DNA of 64,000 nucleotides from Eutreptiella sp. 'Long Island Sound 2002' (GCA_964036045.1 OZ038389.1:64770453-64834452); one strand, 5' to 3'. Counted from the stretch's first letter, positions 22,701-32,280 are shown. Numbers and translations are program-made. Notes: generated from the sequence alone by a model not told the origin.

Positions 22701-25700
22701 ACGCCAAAGGGCACGGGCGGCATCTGTGAGTAGTGAGCAGGGAGGTCCTTAAGGAACCAGATTTTTTTTTTTGCTCTGGACCGCCCTTAAGGACCGCCCC
22801 AAGGGACCACCAACCGCCAACCGCCAACTCCCATCAACCGCCAACCACCACCAAGCCAACCACCAACCGCCACCAACCGCCAACCACCAACTGCCGCCAA
22901 CCGCCAGCGGCGACCGCCAACTGCCAACCACTGCCAACCGCCACCAACCACCAATCACCAACCACCAACCGCCGCCAACCAGCACCAACTGCCACCAACC
23001 GCCAGTTGCCAACTGCCAACCGCCAACCGCCACCAACCGCCACCAACCGCCAACTGCCACCAACCATGGTTGAGCACATGGAGTGCCCGCGGGCTTTTCT
23101 GGGAAAACTGGTACCGGAACACTTTTTTTTTCCCCCGTTAAGGACCGCCCTGGTAGTGAGACAACTGTCCCACTCTCATGCAGTAAAAACAAATTTCCCC
23201 AGCTGTTAGGTAGCCCAACAGGCTGCCCACCTCTCGCAGTTTTTTTGAACCCTCCTTCTTCACCCCAACCCAACGGGTGGGCAACCAAACCACCTATCCA
23301 CAAGTGGAGGATTCCCCCCTCAAAAGGCAACCGTGTACGTTCACCCAGAAGTACGAACCAGCATCAGCCTTTAAGGCACACCCCTCCGGCCCCTCTGGAC
23401 AGTCACATCAGAAACCAAGGAGGCGGCCAGGCATGCCTCCCCAAAACGCAAACAAGTGCATTGAGCCAGAGGTACCAACCAGCACGCAAACCCCACCTTT
23501 ATGGTTCATCCCCCAGCCTCCCTCCCCTGGGAGGCTCTGCCAGCTTGGATCTGACACATGTGGTAATGGATGACACGTATTGAGGATGAGCGGACTCTGA
23601 CACCAGATTATGCAGTGGGAGACTGCCACGCCCGTAGGCTTCCCAGTGTGCACATGAGGCACAAAAGGCTGCAGCCTGAAAAAGGCAGCGGAGTGCATAG
23701 CAGAATGGGGGACACCCAGCTCACCCCTGTAGTACAGTACGATGATATGCTTGACAGTGGTAGCACGTGCATGGTACCACAAGACAAGGGAGGAAGGGGA
23801 TGTTTGATCTCTTCATGCCCGTCACCCTTTTGAAGCTTCTCCCTTGAAAAGGCGATTCACTGGATCTTCTGAGGCTTAGAGACTCCCGGTTCACGCTGCC
23901 AGTCTTGACGGGTGCATTGAACATTTCCTGGCTCTGCCCGACCCGGTGTCTGGCTGCAGAGATCCTCCATGCCCTCTGCCATGCGCTCCCCCCATCACTC
24001 CATCTGTACAACTGACATGAGTTGAGGCCTGTGTAGCAGTTCGCCCAGGTCTTAGGGTGTAGCAGTGTGAGTAGTATGCGCGACCGCAAGGGCAGACACA
24101 CTGTGCTTACACCGCTAGGCTCCCCTTTTCCTGTGGCGCACAAATACCTCCTTCCGAAACTGCACCTTTGTGCACACGCAGGGTCAGCCCATAGCACTGG
24201 ATGTCTGAGCTGCCCTGTCCTGACCTCCTGCCTGTGTCCGGCAGGTGGCGCCAGGCCCGCTACATGCAGCTGACCCTCCAGGAGAGAGACCTTGAAGACA
24301 TCCAGGCGGATCTGGAGGCCCGTGAAGAGGATGTGCAGGCCCGTGAGGAAAGCGTGCACCAGCACTACGATGCGTGCGCTGCCAGTGAACGAGTCATCGC
24401 CAACACAACCCAAGATTTGGAGGAGTTGCAGGACCAGCTGGTGCTCCGCAGCGAACGCATGGACAAGTGGGAGGAAGATCTAAGTATTTGCCCTCCTTGT
24501 TTTTTCTTGTGTGCCAGGGCTGCGGTAACTCATGTATGAGGAGAGGCCCTCCCCCTGTAGTGGACTGGGCTACACGTGGCTGTGCGGTGGTGTTCACCGT
24601 TCGGGCTGAGGGGTTACTCCTGTCGCCTGATGGCCAAGTTGCCGAGTTGTAGTGGGGGGCGGGTCTGGGCAGGGGGGAGTAGGCATACAGCTGGAAGTGC
24701 CAACCGGCACACTTATTTCGCCTTTATGCCCCCCCCCCCCCCTCCCGCTCCCTCTGCCTTTATGGCTGGAGCCCCCCCCGCCTGCTCCCCCTCCAAGGCT
24801 CTGCTGCAGTCATGAGCAGGGGAACAGGCATTCCACTATCACCCTTGAAACTGCACCAAACGCCCTGCCCCACCCCCCCCATCATCCTTCATGGCACCCC
24901 CCTTCCCCCAAGTAAGGCGAGCAGCGGAAATGCTGCACCGCCAAGCATCCGCTGTTTACAGCCAAGTGCGTCAAACTGGAAGTTCCGAAGGGCATTCGTT
25001 GAGGCGTTGTGCTGGCCGCATGGTGGTCGCTGCTGGGCGTGGACCCGTGCACCATCTGGGGCGCCTTCCTGAAGGCCTCGCAGCAGCGTTGCGTGAGGAC
25101 TGGGACCCGGGTGGCTTTTTCAGTGGCCCACAGCTGCAATCAAGCTGTGAACCAGGAGATTGGGGTAAGCCATCCAGGCTAACCAAGGGGGTGCCGCCTC
25201 TTGGTTGTGGGTGGCTTCCGAAACACGTTTCAGAGGCACAATCACACCATTGGCATAGGCAAGTTTCGGAACATCTGCACCTCGCGATGAACCTTGGGTT
25301 TTTTGGCACAACTGCGTCAGCAGGCATCTTACATCCAGGTAAATGTAAGTTAAGAAAAAAAATATGGTTTTGAGATCTTGGTGGATCTTTTTGTTGTCGA
25401 CGATGTGTCCAATACAGGCCATTGGGATGTCGTATCCTGCGCATGCTTTGCGATGTGCGGTGCTGCAGCATGCCCATTCCCCCCCCGATCATTTTTTCTC
25501 ACCTGATCCCGAACATGAACATAAGTTTTGCCACTTACTTGTGCCTCACACTTCAGGCAACCGCGAGCTCAACGTCAGGGACAAGCTTACAGCTGTGAAT
25601 GCGCGCCAATTCAAGCTGAGGGCGTTGGAGAAAAAGCTTGAGAAGCTCCAGAAATACCTGCTGCGAGAGAAGGAGACGGCGGCAGCCGCTGAGAAGGCGA

Positions 25701-25720
25701 TTGCAGAAGCGCAGCAGTAA
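9218..25720 (+). CDS. Coiled-coil protein gene, ten exons, 671 residues (whole gene)
   Basis: I reconstruct the coding sequence from exons 9218-9466, 9782-9999, 10787-11030, 12563-12703, 13111-13272, 14962-15255, 18138-18305, 19855-19991, 24245-24483 and 25557-25720. Every junction is GT-AG and every phase agrees (0,2,0,0,0,0,0,2,1), giving 2016 nt with one terminal TAA. Residues 1-83 form a basic then Ala/Pro/Ser-rich leader with a Lys-rich stretch at residues 8-16 that could be a nuclear localisation signal. From residue 84 almost everything is Glu/Arg/Gln/Ala-rich heptad-like sequence without helix breakers, including RE-x-x-V repeats in exon 6, as in long coiled coils. I see no enzymatic domain or membrane segment. 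The likely role is structural or scaffolding, but the family is not recognised. Most donors are weak beyond GT, so missed small exons in the long introns (2.9 kb and 4.3 kb) are possible. Confidence 0.75.
9782..9999 (+). CDS. Coiled-coil gene exon 2
   Basis: The acceptor is CGCACTAG|GTGGAG and the donor GGC|GTATGT. It encodes a Glu/Arg/Lys-rich helix from VELLIAKENELGKREADL to KQDQQQIQ and ends in phase 2. Confidence 0.75.
10787..11030 (+). CDS. Coiled-coil gene exon 3
   Basis: The acceptor is GCTACAG|GCGGGA. Its first base completes an Ala codon from exon 2. It encodes an Ala/Glu-rich coiled coil ending KSLLELQTE. The donor GAG|GTTCCA is weak but gives the phase 0 that exon 4 needs. Confidence 0.7.
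11850..12275. repeat. Degenerate minisatellite in intron 3
   Basis: Repeated units of about 55-60 bp share TTTGGGGACCCC-A-A-C-GGCAG cores. They are related to the much cleaner array at 27950-28445, for example GGGGACCCCGA followed by GGCAG and CAGCCAT. Confidence 0.6.
12563..12703 (+). CDS. Coiled-coil gene exon 4
   Basis: The acceptor is TTGCCACTCAG|CTGCAG and the donor CAG|GTCTGG, both phase 0. It encodes 47 residues, from LQIERDWIQERHRQ to KREKSLVAAQ, with coiled-coil composition. Confidence 0.75.
13111..13272 (+). CDS. Coiled-coil gene exon 5
   Basis: The acceptor is GCTCTTGCAG|GAGCGG and the donor CAG|GTCCGA, both phase 0. It encodes 54 residues starting ERLSEEEERVAAADAQ and ending LRHRTEQ. 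Confidence 0.8.
13569..14195 (+). other. Unassigned 208-codon open frame inside intron 5
   Basis: This open frame lies wholly between exons 5 and 6. It is Cys-rich, has no recognised domain and shows weak internal duplication (a TCAG-TG-TACCCAAA block near 13636 and 13999). By length alone a frame like this could arise by chance in 64 kb. I do not call it a gene. Confidence 0.2.
14962..15255 (+). CDS. Coiled-coil gene exon 6
   Basis: The acceptor is TGTTGTCAG|GACCGG and the donor GTGCAG|GTGTCT, both phase 0. It encodes 98 residues and contains the clearest short repeats in the protein: successive R-E-x-x-V units such as REEAVTQREEHVTDREQEV. Confidence 0.8.
15332..16180 (+). pseudogene. Reverse-transcriptase-like fragment, copy D, in intron 6
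   Basis: Frame 15332-15910 contains CQFRDNIL (Asp-Asn at 15461-15466), matching SRFRDNIY of copy C, followed by collinear similarity across the downstream region (LNSQWSLKLAPPLITPNQSH against GEWLRWVPARSANASF). Frames break after 15910 but weak similarity to the C-terminal part continues to about 16180. Everything upstream of motif C is missing. A long GT microsatellite follows at 16206. It is a dead, truncated copy of the same family as copies A-C, in the same orientation as the host gene. Confidence 0.6.
16206..16256 (+). repeat. (GT)n microsatellite
   Basis: This is an uninterrupted GT dinucleotide run of about 25 units, just after reverse-transcriptase fragment D. Further GT tracts follow at about 16806-16833 and 16868-16890 in the same intron. 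Confidence 0.95.
17324..17400 (+). repeat. (AC)n microsatellite
   Basis: This is an AC dinucleotide run of about 75 bp in intron 6. It is the reverse-complement class of the GT tract 1.1 kb upstream, so the two could pair in the transcript. A shorter CA tract lies at 17972-17996. Confidence 0.95.
18138..18305 (+). CDS. Coiled-coil gene exon 7
   Basis: The acceptor is TTTTCGCAG|AGCTGC and the donor GAA|GTATGT, both phase 0. It encodes 56 residues ending QQLAEAERQLE. An alternative in-phase acceptor 18 bp downstream (CGGCAG|CAGCAA) is also possible. Confidence 0.7.
19671..19749 (+). repeat. (GA)n microsatellite
   Basis: This is a GA-rich run with a few C interruptions in intron 7, about 100 bp upstream of exon 8. 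Confidence 0.95.
19855..19991 (+). CDS. Coiled-coil gene exon 8
   Basis: The acceptor is TTTTGGCAG|GCCCTG, phase 0, and the donor AAACG|GTGTGT, phase 2. It encodes ALEMHVEAQEGHC through EKSTQMRK. The two leftover bases CG join the first base of exon 9 to make an Arg codon. Confidence 0.7.
21325..22250. repeat. Degenerate minisatellite in intron 8
   Basis: There are about fifteen imperfect units of roughly 50-75 bp, each with TTTGGGCTCTT, then GATGCCCTAGACG, then a variable AAGA..GGCA segment. The unit length varies and the copies are diverged, so the array is old. It occupies the middle of the 4.25-kb intron 8. Confidence 0.85.
22799..23064. repeat. CCAACCGCCA minisatellite
   Basis: This is a tandem array of 7-13-bp C/A-rich units of the type CCAACYGCCA and CCACCAAC. 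All three frames stay open on both strands, which is a composition effect and not evidence of coding. TTAAGGACCGCCC motifs flank it at about 22787 and 23138. Confidence 0.9.
24245..24483 (+). CDS. Coiled-coil gene exon 9
   Basis: The acceptor is GTCCGGCAG|GTGGCG and the donor CTAA|GTATTT. The first base completes an Arg codon and the exon ends in phase 1. It encodes WRQARYMQLTLQERDL, then two EAREEDVQ-type repeats and ERMDKWEEDL. Confidence 0.75.
25557..25720 (+). CDS. Coiled-coil gene exon 10 (last)
   Basis: The acceptor is CACTTCAG|GCAACC in phase 1, joining with A from exon 9 to make Ser. It encodes 54 residues of basic/acidic helix ending EKAIAEAQQ and TAA. The stop overlaps the sequence CAGCA|GTAAGC, which is a better donor than those used upstream, so a longer isoform with another exon cannot be excluded. 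Confidence 0.7.
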
Positions 25721-25997
25721 GCGGTTTGCAGCTAAGGGTGAGTGCTCTCTGGCAGAGGGGTGGGGTGCAACGGGGTTGCCTGCACATGGCAGTACTAGCA
25801 CTTGGGCGCTATGCCCAGAACGTTGTGCATGGCTGCACAGAGGACTGTGTGCCGAAGGGGTCTGAGTGCATTTGTCTGCCATTTCCTGCCATTGTCTTGC
25901 CATTTTAATTCCTAGCCTTGGCTGCATTTCTTATGCAGCCTTAGTACTGGGACCAACTGTTCTAGGATTTTTGCATTCGTTTGTGTGTGTCTCGGTG

Positions 25998-26030
<33 letters not shown>

Positions 26031-26514
26031 CATTTTTCTTCAACCGCTTTTCTTGTGCTTTTCTTCTTGTTTTTGCGATTGTCAATGTGGTGTGTGTGTT
26101 TGTGTGGGTGTGTGCAGGTGTGGGTGTGCGGTTGTTTGTCATTGATTGCAACGATTTTTAAAGCTGTTATAGCCTAAGAAACAGAGTTGTTGCGCCAAAA
26201 CAGCTACTACCGAGCGCGTTTTCCAGATTTGAGATAAACTCAAGTCAGTACATCCAGGCGTCAGATTGTGATTTTGTACCATGAGTGTATGTTCACATTA
26301 GGCTGAGTCTGCAGCCCTCACAACCATGCCGAGTCTGAGGTCACAGCCGTTGCCTCACATCATATCAGCTGATGTTGCACCATATCCCCAATCATACAAT
26401 TCTACGCCACTGTATGTGGTGTTTGACTCTTACGGGGACATGTGTTCCTATTACTACTGCTTGCATATGAGAACACAGGGCTCGGGAGCGGTCATGCGCA
26501 CGCGCCCATATGTG

Positions 26515-26668
26515 CCACCACGATAACCTGCCACACCAATACATTGTGCGTCCTCAATGTCACGTATTTGGTCCTTTCTGCCCCTACATATTCATATCCT
26601 CAGTGTATTGTGGTGATCCATCTGTTTGCCTTTTCACACGGCCTTGCCATAACAGTTTGAGTAGTTAC
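26515..26668 (+). repeat. Diverged direct repeat, first copy
   Basis: It is about 150 bp and resembles 27293-27447. Shared landmarks are AACCTGCC, GTCCTTT-TGCC, TTCATAT-CTC-GTAT-GTG, GATCCAT and the closing TTTGAGTAGT-ACAG. Its origin is unknown. Confidence 0.55.
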
Positions 26669-27292
26669 AGCAACTCCATAGAGCTGTGACTGGCACGCAA
26701 ACAAACCCCATCCCAACCAACAGCTTTTCCCCGCCAGAAGTTGCAGTAACCCTTAACCACCAGGTCATGAGACATAGCTGCACATTCGGTGGCACATGGT
26801 CTGGGGTGTCCCAATAGTATGCCCTGATGTCAATTGACTTTGGATGCACTACTTCACATCCCATGCAGACGGTACATGGCACTCGTGCGTCCATAAAGTG
26901 GCGCAGGAGTCCGTGTACAACAGCTGCTGATTCTTATCCCAACTGGAAGGACGACGATTTCCTGCAATGCACCGATCTGACCGGATGACCTGGCAGAGCC
27001 ATGAATTCTGATTTGTCTGGTTCGTCTAGAACATCTCTACCTGACATATTTGTGCATCGTATCCGCATGCAATGTGCATAAATAACTTCGCGATCTGCCC
27101 CTGTCAGTGGCCCAATCTTCTCGCTTGAACCAGCATGGCGTCCCCATGTTGTTGCCCTCTGTCAAATGTAGCACACTGCGCCGGCAAGCGTCTTGTTGAA
27201 ACACGCCTGCACCCTGAAAACATTAGGATTTCAGTAGCTTGGCCATGGTTGTCCTGCCAAGGTGTGACCAGCGGGCAGAGGCTATCCCATCT

Positions 27293-27447
27293 GTGTCACC
27301 ACATGCTAACCTGCCTCAAAACACTAATACCATCCCGAATGTCGCACATTTTGTCCTTTTGCCTCTGCATTTTCATATTCTCGGTATAGTGTCGAGATCC
27401 ATTTTCACACACAGCTTTGCCACAGAACAATTTGAGTAGTCACAGAC
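27293..27447 (+). repeat. Diverged direct repeat, second copy
   Basis: It is the partner of 26515-26668, with about 780 bp between copy starts. Insertions and deletions are small. It looks like an old interspersed element or a local duplication. Confidence 0.55.
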
Positions 27448-27949
27448 TGGCAACCACACCAAGATATGACTGATGAGGAAATTCGTGGCAGTTTTGTGTG
27501 TCTTCATGTGAGAAAATCGAACCCACACCCCGATGAAACCACCAAAGTGCACTGGTCACTGACTTTGAAAGCAGTCGAGCATCCCCTACCTCGCCTCCAC
27601 CAAACTGCAGTGGTCGCTGATCTTTCATGAAGTATCCGCTACCACAGTCATTTGTTGGGTCATGGCAGGAATGGACAGCTCTGAACTTGGAACCCGGGAG
27701 TACCATACAGTGAGCAGGCTACGCCACCTCGTCTTGCTCTGTGCCCCCACCCCCCAACCCCCAACCCCCCAGATGGAACCCCCCCCCCCCCTGTCATCAA
27801 TCATTTACATTATGTCTTTTAACCCCCCCCCCTCTCGAATGTCCACGTCTATCTCCTTTGCCAGACCTTGCTTGGAGTTCCCAACACCATTGGGGTAGTG
27901 TCAGCTTGCCGGGGCCACTTTTGATATGGAGCCCTAATCCACACTTTTT

Positions 27950-28445
27950 GCCTGGGTTATGTAGCCATCTTAATTTCTCCCCACCATGGGGACCCCGAGA
28001 AGGGAGCGGTGATGCAGCCATATTGATCTCTCTCCCCACCATGGGGACCCCAAGAAGGCAGGGGTTATGTAGCCATATTTATTTCTCCCCACCAAGGGGA
28101 CCCCAAGAAGGCAGCGGTGCTGTAGCCATATTGATCTCTCCCCACCATAAGGAGCCCGAGAAGGCAAGTTATGTACCCATATTGATTTCTCCCCGCCATG
28201 GGGACCCCGAGAAGGCAGGGTTGATGTAGCCATATTGATCTCTCCCCACCATGGGAAGCATGAGAAGGCCAGGGTGATGTAGCCATATTGATTGATGTAG
28301 CCATTCCACCCAATTTAGTGCCCCTGAGAAGGCAGGGTTTAGGTAGCCACTTCTGATTTTGTCCCCCTATGGGGACCCCCGCGAAGGTAGGGGTGACATA
28401 GCCATTCCGCCCACACATGGACCCGCGAGACGGCAGGGGTTAAGC
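27950..28445. repeat. 55-bp minisatellite with GGGGACCCC core
   Basis: There are about nine tandem units of roughly 52-57 bp. Each has GTAGCCATATTGAT, a TCTCCCCACCATGGGGACCC segment and a following GAGAAGGCAGGGGT. The GGGGACCCC core is palindromic. A single related unit lies near 44460-44515, and a degenerate array of the same family lies in intron 3 of the coiled-coil gene. Confidence 0.85.
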
Positions 28446-28732
28446 AACCAATCATGAGCAACTAAGGAAGCCGAAGTACATACACCGTGCGCTTCTAGGA
28501 ACATGTGTTAAGGAAGTACCTTCGGGGAACCCAAGGTTGTCCTAACCTATGCTTTGGTGGTTTCAATACCTATGTGGAACCCAACCGTCCCTTGTCTTTG
28601 ATTCAACCTTCCAGTGCTATTGAGGAAACCGGGCCAACCTTCGTCACACATTTCTATTGCATTTGTGTGTGTTGTTGTGCACGTCACTCAAAAAGTGTAC
28701 CTGATTTGGTACTATGGTGATACATTTGTAGT

Positions 28733-29952
28733 TTGATGCATTTGAGGGCTTTCCAATCTCCACCACCATCTCCACCAATGGAGGTGGCGGTGGAAGTCTT
28801 TTCCGACCTCCCTAATTTGGAGTCTCCGCCGGCATCCCCATCGGTTCGCCCAACGGGTGTCCCTGCAGAAGTCCCTCCGGAACTTTCTTTGGAACCCCCC
28901 AGGGGCAAGGATACTGGAAGCCCCGTTCGTGGTTGCTCCCCAACACGACCATCTTCACACTCCCCATCTCAGAGTCACGTCCCCTCCCCAGCTCCCTTGT
29001 CTGATGGTGAGCATGTACAAGCAGAACAGTGTGCCTCGCAAATGTCGGCGAAGGCTTGTGCACGGGAAAACGAAAATTGCCAAGTGGCAAAGACATTGCC
29101 ATTGCCACTATTGGATGTCCAATGGGTTGAGGTTTTGGAATGGGTCGAAGACAACACTCCCTCTACGGGTCACAAGCCGTTCAACCAAGCAAGTACGGTC
29201 TGATTACCCCACTTTGGGCTAGCGACTAGTCGAAATCCAAATTGGATGGCATACCGTCACAAACCCCAAGCGGTTGCAGACACAAAGCGGAGCAGTCTAA
29301 GGGGGTGTTCAAGACTGGCGGTGCTCACCACTTGAGGAAGTCCAAGATCCCTACTGGTAGTGGTACTCTACATGCCACACCCGTGCTGTGGTAAATGGAC
29401 CACATCCAAAAGAAGGTCGGTGATTTGAATCGCCGAGAAGTTGCTTTCATGGACCAACTTTTCCTAAGTTAGCAGCACCTACGCAACTACCCATTGAAAA
29501 ATGGGGGGCCCTTGAACAAACCCTTTTCATGTGCCGATTTCGAACTGCACACATCGATTGTTGAGCAAAGGAACATACCAACCACACGGATCAAGAAATC
29601 CAAGTGCCCACGGTGTGCGGCGCATCCTCACTTTTGGAAAGGGCCATCACCTACCCAAGGATACAGTGCATTTGGAGGGAGGCACCGTTGCGCCTACAAC
29701 CTTTTATGGAGAGGTCTTACAGCTGCGTACTCAGAGACAAGAGGACCTTGAGAAACAAGCTTGGAAGAGGAGTTCATCGGCTCCACTACCGGCAGCCAAA
29801 GGGCAACAGGGCATTTTTGGAATGTTTAGCCCAACTGCCAATTCCAGTTCTAGTTCCAGTTCTAGTTCAAATCCTGAACCCCAGCCCAAACCCCAACCTA
29901 CCGCCGCGAAACCCAAGCCCAAACCCAAGTCCAAGCCTACGCAACCAACCTT

Positions 29953-30019
<67 letters not shown>

Positions 30020-30064
30020 TACACAGAAGAAAATAGAGGAAAATCCATTGAGGGCATAGCTTAG
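28733..30064 (+). pseudogene. Decayed protein-coding-like region
   Basis: A 156-codon Pro/Ser/Glu-rich open frame (28733-29203) is followed by coding-like sequence in other frames with at least three stops. One frame reads KSKIPTGSGTLHATPVLW, then stop, then MDHIQKKVGDLNRREVAFMD. A later frame, open to 30064, reads GEVLQLRTQRQEDLEKQAW, then poly-Ser, Pro-Lys repeats and a Glu-Arg run made by the GA microsatellite. The product is not recognised. It may be a dead transposon ORF or a broken multi-exon gene; the stops argue against one intact exon. Confidence 0.35.
29957..30014 (+). repeat. (GA)n microsatellite
   Basis: This is an uninterrupted GA run of about 56 bp near the end of the decayed frame above. 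Confidence 0.95.
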
Positions 30065-30103
30065 GCATGCACATGCATGGAACCTAAAAAGCAACCGGGC
30101 AGT

Positions 30104-30903
30104 GTTTGCCCAGCGCGCACCCGGCGCACTACTTTTGTATCAACTATCCCGACTTTAACCCCGAATTTTCCCTCCCCTAGAAAAGCCCCCCAAGTCAACC
30201 AAGAGTGGACCGCAAACCTTCCCTACAAAGCACGCTGCAAGAGTCGAAATAGCCGAATTCAACATCAAAGTGTGTTACTCATGTATCTACTACTAAACAA
30301 TCTTTTCCCCACAAGTGTGGGCATCAATACATGCATCACAATAATGCTCCCGGCACTCACCACAACATGTGATGGTGGAGCACTTCTGACAACACAAGGC
30401 ACAGACATCTACGTCATCCTCTCCTTTATCTTGCGTGGCGGCCGAGTTGCTTTTATCAATCCAAACATGAGGCGGCACATGGTCCCATGGTCCACAAGGA
30501 GGGTGACGGGCTGCCTCTAAATGCCAAATTGCGTGAAATGCAACAAAAGACGCACGGACTGGTGCAACTCATCAGGGCCACCACGTTAGATGTTCCTAAC
30601 CAAACCCCAATGCCACAACCGTCCAAACAAATGCTCAATGTGTGCCCTATACCACCCATGCAAATCATTGTACCATTGTTGCCGGGCCGTCAAAGCTCCA
30701 TTCTTTGTTCCAATGAATAGCACAATGACATGAATCCAGCCTTTATAAGCGCTGTCATGGCCCCCGACCTCAAAATCAAAATCAAAGAAATCATCGCGGG
30801 TACGAGACGGCCCATACCCATCCCAAATCAAAACATCCACAGATGTCCCAGGGGCCAAGAGGCAAATCCATATAATTTTGCCCAACATATCAACGGTAAC
30901 CAG
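30104..30903 (-). pseudogene. PIF/Harbinger-like DDE transposase element (decayed)
   Basis: On the minus strand, 30888 down to 30586 encodes MLGKIIWICLLAPGTSVDVL, then GGHDSAYKG, LTARQQWYND and AHIEHLFGRLWHW. The pattern D..G (Asp just before MLG), PG..xD, GxDxxYKG and IEHxFGRL fits the DDE_Tnp_4/Harbinger transposase fold, and the three catalytic acidic residues can be located. The frame shifts after GLVRN. A C-terminal Cys-rich tail (VCALCCQKC, CCGEC, YCDACIDAHTCG) lies at 30478-30293. The 3' end at 30104-30136 is a CG-rich terminus whose reverse complement closely matches 53676-53707. Frameshifts make it inactive. Confidence 0.65.
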
Positions 30904-31039
30904 TAACCGTTACCTTGTAAGCATGTGAAGCATGCGAAGCATACTTGGGATTCCACAACTCAGCACTCCATAAGCACTCCATATGCCACCAATGGAACTG
31001 ATGGGCATGGAGTCCGTGAAATGTGTCATAAAGAATGGG

Positions 31040-31935
31040 AAATGGGGACAATGGTGGAAAGGATTTAACTTGTCAACATAGCAAATTTCTTGTACAACAT
31101 GGTTAAGATATTCGCGAGCCGCCTCCGAACACCCTTTGGTGCCCGACATGAAGCACCGGTTTCTACGGGTGGGGTGTGTTTCATCCAAAAAAAAAAAAAG
31201 AAACAAAACAATGCTCCCAAGTCAAGAAGCTGAGGATAACCATATTTTATCCAAATTTCTTCCATAGTCCATGCATCCGCACCTGTGAGCAACTTGGGTA
31301 CGTAGAGGTGGAGTCACAACACTTCTCCCGCCACTGCACACCACCGTGGTTACCATCATCGTAAACCGGGTGCAAAGGGTGGGCCAAATTCTCAAACACA
31401 CCGAGGAGCTACTCCAACATCTCATCCTCGGTCTTCTTGTTCTATTTCTCACGCTATTGATGTCTTCCAAGGCCCATTAGGAGATGCAACTCGCTCCACA
31501 TCAACACCCTTGTATGCCAAAAGGGGGGGGGGCTGTGCGCTACACACTACTTTTCAGCCATTTTGTCCCACAAACCATCCAAATTGAACCCATTCCAGCT
31601 GCAAATAATGGACAAAACCTGGTTGTACAAGGCTGAAAGAATTAAGCACTACAATTGAAGGTGCCATTGGTGATTTTTTTGTGTTTGACTGCTTGCAAGG
31701 TACTTGTGGAAAGGTTCTTGTCTATGTGTGCTTGATTATTGGGCTAGCCACTTGATGGGCTGACTTTTTTTCTTCCCGCCCCAAAAAATATGCTTTGGTG
31801 TGTGAACAGAAAAGGGAATGTTTTGCATGCAGTGCTAAAGCACTGCAACATTTTAACCCTAGTTTTGGGCTTTTTCTTACCAAGTACCACTTCTAGGGGT
31901 CAATAGGTTCCAAATCCCTTGAAACCTAAGGCAAT
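31040..31935. other. Spacer, no gene seen
   Basis: This AT-richer stretch has short overlapping open frames on both strands (for example 31222-31470 minus) and a poly(A) run near 31188-31199. I found no domain, repeat or structure to report. Confidence 0.4.
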
Positions 31936-31937
31936 TG

Positions 31938-32280
31938 AAATCACCTCGAAGAGGGTTGTTAGATCAAGCGCAGGTGCGTACGCCATATACCCCCCTTTTT
32001 TGGGGTCATTCGCGTACCATACCCCAAGGTATGGTACCGGATGTCCAACCCCTTGTAAAATCATCATTTTAGGAGAGAAAATGATCCCCCAATGAATTTT
32101 TCGTTTTTGACCCCTTTAGCCCCCCGTACCCGGGTACCCCTTTTTGGGGGGGTGGGGGGGGGTGGGGGGGGTGTCGGGGGGGGGGTGTCAAAACTTCTTT
32201 GCGTATTCTGGGTGCTGTGTGTGGATTTGGACCCAGGTCCCGGGCAACTTTTTTCTTGTACATGGACCCCCTAACCCATG
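31938..32280 (+). repeat. 617-bp-spaced direct repeat, first copy
   Basis: It starts AAATCACCTCGAAGAGGGTT and runs through a CGCGTACC-TACCCCAAGG block, CCCTTGTAAAATCAT and CCCCCAATGA to a polyG/GGTGGGGG tract. The order of blocks matches 32555-32880. Confidence 0.75.

Larger units (their letters stand above)
25721..27949. other. Intergenic region after the coiled-coil gene
   Basis: I see no gene. It contains a (GT)n tract at about 25998-26028, a pair of diverged direct repeats (26515-26668 and 27293-27447), and C-rich patches near 27745-27835. The open frames are short and mutually contradictory. Confidence 0.5.

Noticed and set aside
22733-23330. Long open frames on both strands across the CCAACCGCCA array.
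   Set aside because: They are open only because the tandem repeat contains no stop words. The translations are simple repeats.
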